Shown here piece by piece: positions 59,935 through 64,000 of a stretch of 64,000 nucleotides of DNA (its first letter is position 1; every line of letters begins with the position of its first letter). The notes under the pieces are model-generated. The model saw only the letters and a program-made list of their open reading frames with translations. It did no database searches and had not been told where the DNA came from. The position numbers and the translations under genes are program-made. The stretch is from JADLBR01 sp020847615 (lineage in GTDB: Bacteria > Verrucomicrobiota > Verrucomicrobiia > JADLBR01), in contig JAPKHT010000007.1 in the NCBI GenBank assembly GCA_026646655.1, forward strand, positions 1 to 64,000, written 5' to 3'.

Positions 59935-60141
59935 GAGTTTGCCGGACTTCGTCCGGCAAACTCCTCTGGCAAAACCGCCTTCTTCCTGAAAATGAGCAGG
60001 TTCCATAGAATGGCGAATAGTCGGGTCAAACCGCATGAGACCTTGCGAGATCCCTTGGACCACCGTTATAACTATTTATCGTTAAGGCGGTTTTACTTTC
60101 TAGCAGCCTTGCGGACTTGGCGAAGTCCGCCAGGCTGCTAG
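59931..60141 (+). mobile_element. CTAG-bounded palindromic element, copy E2 (211 bp)
   Basis: It begins CTAG (59931) and ends CTAG (60138-60141). The left hairpin is GAGTTTGCCGGAC-TTC-GTCCGGCAAACTC; the right is the 42-base CTAGCAGCC palindrome (60100-60141). An inverted repeat lies inside: GGCAAAACCGCCTT (59969-59982) against AAGGCGGTTTTACT (60083-60096). The middle is AT-richer and has no reading frame. It lies between exbD and tonB and separates these two genes of one functional unit. Confidence 0.8.
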
Positions 60142-60161
60142 GGGGACGGCGTGAGGCGGGG

Positions 60162-60944
60162 ATGCATCCGTTGGGCCTAGACCGCGAGTGGTGGTTGCCG
60201 CTGGAGCGATTCATCGCGCCAGAGCGGCGCCTCTTCAGCCTGCTGCTCATCGTGTCTCTGGCGATCCATGGGGCCGGCATGGCGCTCGTGGGCATCGGAG
60301 GTGTCCCGGGCTCCGCGGTCACGTTCGGGGGGCCTTCGGTGACCTTGTTGCCCGTGGGCGAGGCGACGGGGGCGGGTCCCGAGTCCTTGAGGTTGAGCCT
60401 GAAGCTCGAGGATCCGAGCGCGGTGGCCCTGCCCCGGCTGGTATCCCTGTTTGCCCTGGCGCAGCCGCCGGGGCCGGCGGCCGCGCCCATGGAACCGGCG
60501 CAGCCGGAGGGTCTGATGGGGGTGCGGCAGGCATCGCCCGCGGGGATTGGCGGTATCGAGGAGATGGAGGCGCGCATGCCGCTGGGGCGACCCAGGATTT
60601 CTCGGGTCCCCGAGTCCGAGCCGGTTGCCCGCCAGATGGTTGGGCGGATCCTGGTGGGTGCCGGATTGGCCCCAAGATACCTGGGCGCGCCGGCGGCCCT
60701 GGATCCGATGCCCGGCGATCAGCCGTTGGACGGGCCCACGGTGGTGAGCATCGGTGTCGACCCGGATGGGTTGGTGCGGGAGGCCGTGGTGGTCGTCTCG
60801 AGCGGTTCGTCCGGCCACGACGGTCAAGCGCTGCGGTTGGCAAGCGGCCTGAGGTTTGCGGCCGGGGAGGGACGGGAGATCGCGTGGGGGTCGGCCACCT
60901 TCTACTGGCCGATGGTCCCCCCGTCCCCCAGGGAGGGGCGATGA
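60162..60944 (+). CDS. tonB: TonB-like energy transducer
   Basis: A 260-residue protein with one membrane helix (about residues 24-44), a Pro/Ala-rich periplasmic linker (QPPGPAAAPMEPAQPEGLMG), and a C-terminal domain GPTVVSIGVDPDGLVREAVV followed by SSGHDGQALRLASGLRF. The last is a TonB-type C-terminal fold with the usual spacing. The helix lacks an obvious SHxxx motif but has a His (AIHGAGMAL). ATG 60162 was chosen. Element E2 lies between it and exbD; it may now be transcribed separately. Confidence 0.72.
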   Translation: MHPLGLDREWWLPLERFIAPERRLFSLLLIVSLAIHGAGMALVGIGGVPGSAVTFGGPSVTLLPVGEATGAGPESLRLSLKLEDPSAVALPRLVSLFALAQPPGPAAAPMEPAQPEGLMGVRQASPAGIGGIEEMEARMPLGRPRISRVPESEPVARQMVGRILVGAGLAPRYLGAPAALDPMPGDQPLDGPTVVSIGVDPDGLVREAVVVVSSGSSGHDGQALRLASGLRFAAGEGREIAWGSATFYWPMVPPSPREGR

Positions 60945-61171
60945 GGCTCGCGCCGGAGGATGCCTTTCATGTTTACGTGATCGGCTTCACCTCCCTAATA
61001 GTACTGTTCTGGCTGGCGGGCGCCGTCCGCGCCCGGCGCCTCCGCAAGGGGGCCCGGCGCAAGGCAGAGTGCCCGTTGTGCGGCAGGGTCACGCACCCGG
61101 AGCCCGCGGTGTCGCGGGTGAAGTGCCGGGGTTGTGGCGCGCCGTTTGAACTGAAGCCGGAACAGATGTAG
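60941..61171 (+). CDS. Small zinc-ribbon membrane protein
   Basis: A 76-residue protein with one N-terminal helix (VYVIGFTSLIVLFWLAGAV, about residues 11-29), a basic stretch (RARRLRKGARRK), and a cytosolic zinc ribbon with four cysteines in ECPLCGRV and VKCRGCGAPFE. Its ATG overlaps the TGA of tonB (ATGA), so the two are coupled. I know no named family, and the function is unknown. It ends 14 bases before the IMPDH homologue. Confidence 0.75.
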   Translation: MRLAPEDAFHVYVIGFTSLIVLFWLAGAVRARRLRKGARRKAECPLCGRVTHPEPAVSRVKCRGCGAPFELKPEQM

Positions 61172-61185
61172 AGGGAGCGCGACAT

Positions 61186-62364
61186 ATGGCAGAGTGGATC
61201 GGAGTTAACAGGAAGGCGCGGGTCACCTATGGGTTCGACGATATCGCGCTGGTGCCGGGAGACGTGACGATCAACCCCAATGAGGTCGATACATCGTTCC
61301 GCATCCCGCGCAAGGACGGTGGCCACATCGCGCTGTCCATTCCGGTTTTGGCCAGCGCGATGGACGGGGTCACGGACGTCCGCTTCTGCATCGAGATGGG
61401 CAAGCTCGGCGGCCTGGGTGTCATCAATCTCGAGGGCGTCCAGACGCGGTACGAGAATCCTTCGGACGCGCTGGACCAGGTCGTCGGGGCCGACCCCGAT
61501 CAGGTCACGTCCCTCATCCAAAAAATATACACCCAGCCCATCAAGGAGGATCTCATCGCCAAGCGCGTTCGCGAGCTGAAGGCCGGGGGCGTGATCGCCG
61601 CGGTCAGCTCGATCCCGCAGAAGGCGGAGCGCTTTGCGGCGATCGCCCAGGAGGCCGGGGCGGACGTGTTCGTGGTGCAATCGACGGTCTCGACCGTGCG
61701 GCACATCTCCAACGAGTACAAGTCGCTCGACCTCGAGGCGTTCTGCGGCGAGGTCAATATGCCGGTGATCATCGGCAATGCCGTGACCCACGATGTGACG
61801 CTGGAGCTCATGGAGTGCGGCGTGGCCGGCGTTCTGATCGGTGTGGGGCCGGGCGCGGCGTGCACCTCGCGCGGCGTGCTGGGCCTCGGGGTGCCCCAGG
61901 TCACGGCCACGGTGGATTGCGCCGCCGCGCGGGACTATTACTTCAAACAGTCGGGGCGGTATGTGCCGATCATCACCGACGGGGGGATGTCAAAGGGCGG
62001 GGACGTGTGCAAGGCGCTGGCCTGCGGGTCGGACGCGGTGATGGTCGGTTCCGCATTCGCGCGCGCCGAGGAGGCGCCCGGCAAGGGCTTCCACTGGGGC
62101 ATGGCGACGCCCCACGCCAATCTCCCGCGCGGCACGCGCATCCGGGTCGGCGTCAGCGGCACGCTGAAGCAGATCCTCTACGGGCCCGCCACCCAGGACG
62201 ATGGCTCCCAGAACCTCGTGGGTGCGATCACCACGTGCATGGGGAACGTCGGGGCGATGACCATCCGCGAGTTCCAGGAGACCGAGATCATCATCGCCCC
62301 GGCCATCAAGACCGAGGGCAAACTCTTCCAGACCGTGCAGGGCGTCGGGATGGCAAGGCGATAG
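61186..62364 (+). CDS. guaB3: GuaB3-family IMP dehydrogenase-related protein (probable GMP reductase)
   Basis: A 392-residue TIM-barrel protein without CBS domains. It starts KARVTYGFDDIALVPGDVTI, has the catalytic loop VGPGAACTSRGVLGLGVPQ with Cys226, and GFHWGMATPHANLPRGTRIR near the end. These match the GuaB3 subgroup of cyanobacteria and others more than the usual IMPDH (GPGSICTT and CBS pair). GuaB3 proteins studied in cyanobacteria act as GMP reductases; whether this one reduces GMP or oxidises IMP cannot be told. It is 9 bases from guaA, suggesting joint control of guanine nucleotide balance. Confidence 0.82.
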   Translation: MAEWIGVNRKARVTYGFDDIALVPGDVTINPNEVDTSFRIPRKDGGHIALSIPVLASAMDGVTDVRFCIEMGKLGGLGVINLEGVQTRYENPSDALDQVVGADPDQVTSLIQKIYTQPIKEDLIAKRVRELKAGGVIAAVSSIPQKAERFAAIAQEAGADVFVVQSTVSTVRHISNEYKSLDLEAFCGEVNMPVIIGNAVTHDVTLELMECGVAGVLIGVGPGAACTSRGVLGLGVPQVTATVDCAAARDYYFKQSGRYVPIITDGGMSKGGDVCKALACGSDAVMVGSAFARAEEAPGKGFHWGMATPHANLPRGTRIRVGVSGTLKQILYGPATQDDGSQNLVGAITTCMGNVGAMTIREFQETEIIIAPAIKTEGKLFQTVQGVGMARR

Positions 62365-62373
62365 CCAGGGGCC

Positions 62374-63912
62374 ATGGAAGTCATCGGCATACTGGATTTC
62401 GGGTCGCAGTACACGCAGGTGATCGCGCGGAGGGTGCGCGAGTGCGGCGTCTACACGGAGATCTTCCATCACAAGGTCAAGGCGCGGGTCCTCCGCGAGC
62501 GCGGGGTGCGCGGCATCATCCTGTCGGGTGGCCCGGCGAGCGTGTACGCGCGGAATGCGCCCAAGATGGACCCGGCCGTGCTGGGCATCGGCGTGCCGGT
62601 CCTGGGCATCTGCTACGGGCTGCAGCTGATCGGCGGGCTCATGGGTGGCGAGGTCGCGCGGAGCGATCACCGCGAGTACGGCAAGGGTAGCATCCGTTTC
62701 CGAGGGCGTCGCTCGGATCTCCTGTCGGGGGTGACCGCGGGCTCGCAGATCTGGAACAGTCACGGCGATCGTCTCGAGCGGCTGCCGAAGGGCTTCCGCG
62801 TGGCGGCGATCTCGGAGAACTCCCCGTATGCCGCGGTGGAGGATGCGGACAGGCGGATCTACGGCCTGCAGTTCCATCCCGAGGTGTCGCATACGGCGGA
62901 GGGCAAGAAGATACTCGCGAATTTCGCGCACAAGATCTGCGGCTGCCGCTCGGAGTGGACCATGCGGTCCTTCATCCAGCACACGTGCGAGGCGATCCGG
63001 GCGCAGGTGGGCCCGGGCAGGGTGATCCTGGGCCTGAGCGGCGGGGTGGACTCGAGCGTGGCGGCGGCGCTGTTGCACGAGGCGATCGGCGACCAGCTGC
63101 GCTGCATCTTCGTCGACAACGGGCTGCTGCGGAAGAACGAGGCGCGGCTGGTCGAGGAGCAGTTTGGCAAGCACATGCGGATTCACCTCAAGTGCGTGGA
63201 CGCGTCGAGGGGTTTCCTGCGGCTTCTGCGCGGCGTGACCGATCCCGAGCGCAAGCGCAAGATCATCGGCAACGAGTTCATCCGCGTGTTCGAGCGCGCC
63301 AGGCGGTCGGTGGGCAAGGCGAAGTTCTTGGCACAGGGCACCCTTTATCCCGACGTGATCGAGAGCGTCTCGATCGGCGGCAATCCCGCGGCCCTGATCA
63401 AGAGCCACCACAATGTCGGCGGCCTGCCCGACGACATGGAGTTCGAGCTGGTCGAGCCGCTGCGGCAACTGTTCAAGGACGAGGTCCGCCGGGTGGGCGA
63501 GGAGCTGGGGCTGCCCAGGGAGATCGTGTGGAGGCAACCGTTCCCGGGCCCCGGTCTTGCCGTCCGTTGCCTCGGGGAGATCACGCCCGAGAAGCTGGAG
63601 ATCCTCCGCAATGCCGACTGGGTCGTGATCGACGAGATGAAGAGGAGCGGCTGGTACCACAAGGTCTGGCAGTCTTTTGCGGTTCTGTTGCCCGTGCGCA
63701 GCGTCGGTGTGATGGGCGACGAGCGATCCTACGACTACACCATCGCGGTCCGCGTCGTGGAGAGCCAGGACGGGATGACCGCCGACTGGGTGAAGCTGCC
63801 CTACGAGCTGCTGGGCCAGATCTCCAGCCGGATCATCAACGAGGTCAAGGGCGTCAACCGCGTCACGTTTGACATCACCTCCAAGCCACCGGGCACCATC
63901 GAGTGGGAGTGA
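62374..63912 (+). CDS. guaA: GMP synthase (glutamine-hydrolysing)
   Basis: A 512-residue enzyme converting XMP to GMP. The class I glutaminase domain has VPVLGICYGLQLIGG with catalytic Cys80 and LQFHPEVSHT with the His/Glu pair. The ATP-pyrophosphatase domain starts with VILGLSGGVDSSVAAALL (P-loop). The dimerisation domain has RQPFPGPGLAVRCLGEIT, and the end ITSKPPGTIEWE is the conserved C-terminus. Full length. After its stop, 88 bases remain to the window end, with no further gene visible. Confidence 0.98.
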   Translation: MEVIGILDFGSQYTQVIARRVRECGVYTEIFHHKVKARVLRERGVRGIILSGGPASVYARNAPKMDPAVLGIGVPVLGICYGLQLIGGLMGGEVARSDHREYGKGSIRFRGRRSDLLSGVTAGSQIWNSHGDRLERLPKGFRVAAISENSPYAAVEDADRRIYGLQFHPEVSHTAEGKKILANFAHKICGCRSEWTMRSFIQHTCEAIRAQVGPGRVILGLSGGVDSSVAAALLHEAIGDQLRCIFVDNGLLRKNEARLVEEQFGKHMRIHLKCVDASRGFLRLLRGVTDPERKRKIIGNEFIRVFERARRSVGKAKFLAQGTLYPDVIESVSIGGNPAALIKSHHNVGGLPDDMEFELVEPLRQLFKDEVRRVGEELGLPREIVWRQPFPGPGLAVRCLGEITPEKLEILRNADWVVIDEMKRSGWYHKVWQSFAVLLPVRSVGVMGDERSYDYTIAVRVVESQDGMTADWVKLPYELLGQISSRIINEVKGVNRVTFDITSKPPGTIEWE

Positions 63913-64000
63913 GCCGGCGGGTCGCCGCGCGGGGCGTGGGATTCACTGGACCGGGCTCGACGGGCCTTGGATCCGGTTGGAGGTCAGGGCCCTCCGGTCC

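Noticed and set aside
61990..63660. A 556-residue minus-strand open frame antisense to guaB3 and guaA
   Set aside because: It overlaps two strongly identified genes and has no recognisable content.
1..64000. tRNA, rRNA or CRISPR arrays
   Set aside because: I looked through all gaps. The repeated structures are palindromes dispersed singly or in pairs, not spaced arrays, and no cloverleaf with conserved tRNA bases was seen.
1..64000. PEP-CTERM sorting signals as exosortase substrates
   Set aside because: None of the secreted proteins here ends with a Pro-Glu-Pro motif, helix and basic tail that I could recognise.
63913..64000. A gene after guaA
   Set aside because: Only 88 bases remain and no start with a convincing coding pattern is visible.

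Overview
The window is GC-rich, gene-dense bacterial DNA with no rRNA, tRNA or CRISPR that I could see. The content points to a PVC-superphylum or related lineage (Verrucomicrobiota, Lentisphaerota or Kiritimatiellota type). The reasons are a chlamydia-like V-type ATPase operon (E, DUF2764-like, A, B, D, I, K), a TonB/ExbBD cluster implying an outer membrane, exosortase plus EpsI, and secreted DUF1080, PQQ-propeller, beta-helix and sulfatase proteins. The exact phylum cannot be fixed from this sequence alone.

Layout. 1-1.1 kb: the end of an IS630-type insertion sequence whose transposase needs a frameshift, abutting proC. 1.1-9.8 kb: proC, a small secreted protein, an amino-acid permease, an alpha/beta hydrolase, a DUF1080 protein, a lemA pair and a large PQQ-propeller protein. 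10.0-21.3 kb: one 13-gene minus-strand complex I operon, nuoABCDHIJK, then an MrpD-like subunit, a small membrane protein, an NuoL-position antiporter-like subunit, nuoM and nuoN. It lacks nuoEFG and carries one antiporter-like subunit more than canonical complex I. 21.9-27.7 kb: an unrecognised 855-residue secreted protein, an unrecognised secreted protein, EpsI, and the exosortase on the opposite strand. 27.8-43.7 kb: a polysaccharide locus with an NDP-sugar dehydrogenase, WecG-type, GT4, GT2 and GT9 transferases, a DxD-type putative transferase, Wzy-like and Wzx-like membrane proteins, five SAM methyltransferases, an SGNH hydrolase and UDP-galactopyranose mutase. 43.8-50.8 kb: a two-gene nucleotidyltransferase-like cassette, fmdB-like, an amidohydrolase, a branched-chain aminotransferase, a beta-helix protein and a sulfatase. 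51.1-58.3 kb: the V-type ATPase operon. 58.3-61.2 kb: small secreted protein, exbB, exbD, tonB and a zinc-ribbon membrane protein. 61.2-63.9 kb: a GuaB3-type IMPDH homologue and guaA.

How the parts fit. The complex I variant and the V-type ATPase build and use ion gradients, and ExbBD/TonB spends one at the outer membrane. The sugar cluster assembles a lipid-linked, probably O-methylated polymer that is flipped and polymerised. The nearby exosortase/EpsI pair belongs to a family often linked to exopolysaccharide and surface-protein export.

The least expected layer is the repeats. I found three CTAG-bounded elements of 165-211 bp with palindromic ends and an internal AAAACCGC motif, a lone copy of one of their hairpins, and seven copies of a separate double-hairpin repeat. 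Members of both families repeatedly supply or abut the stop codon of the neighbouring gene. One CTAG element splits another repeat whose uninterrupted counterpart lies 28 kb away. The IS630 border carries half of the same CTAG hairpin.
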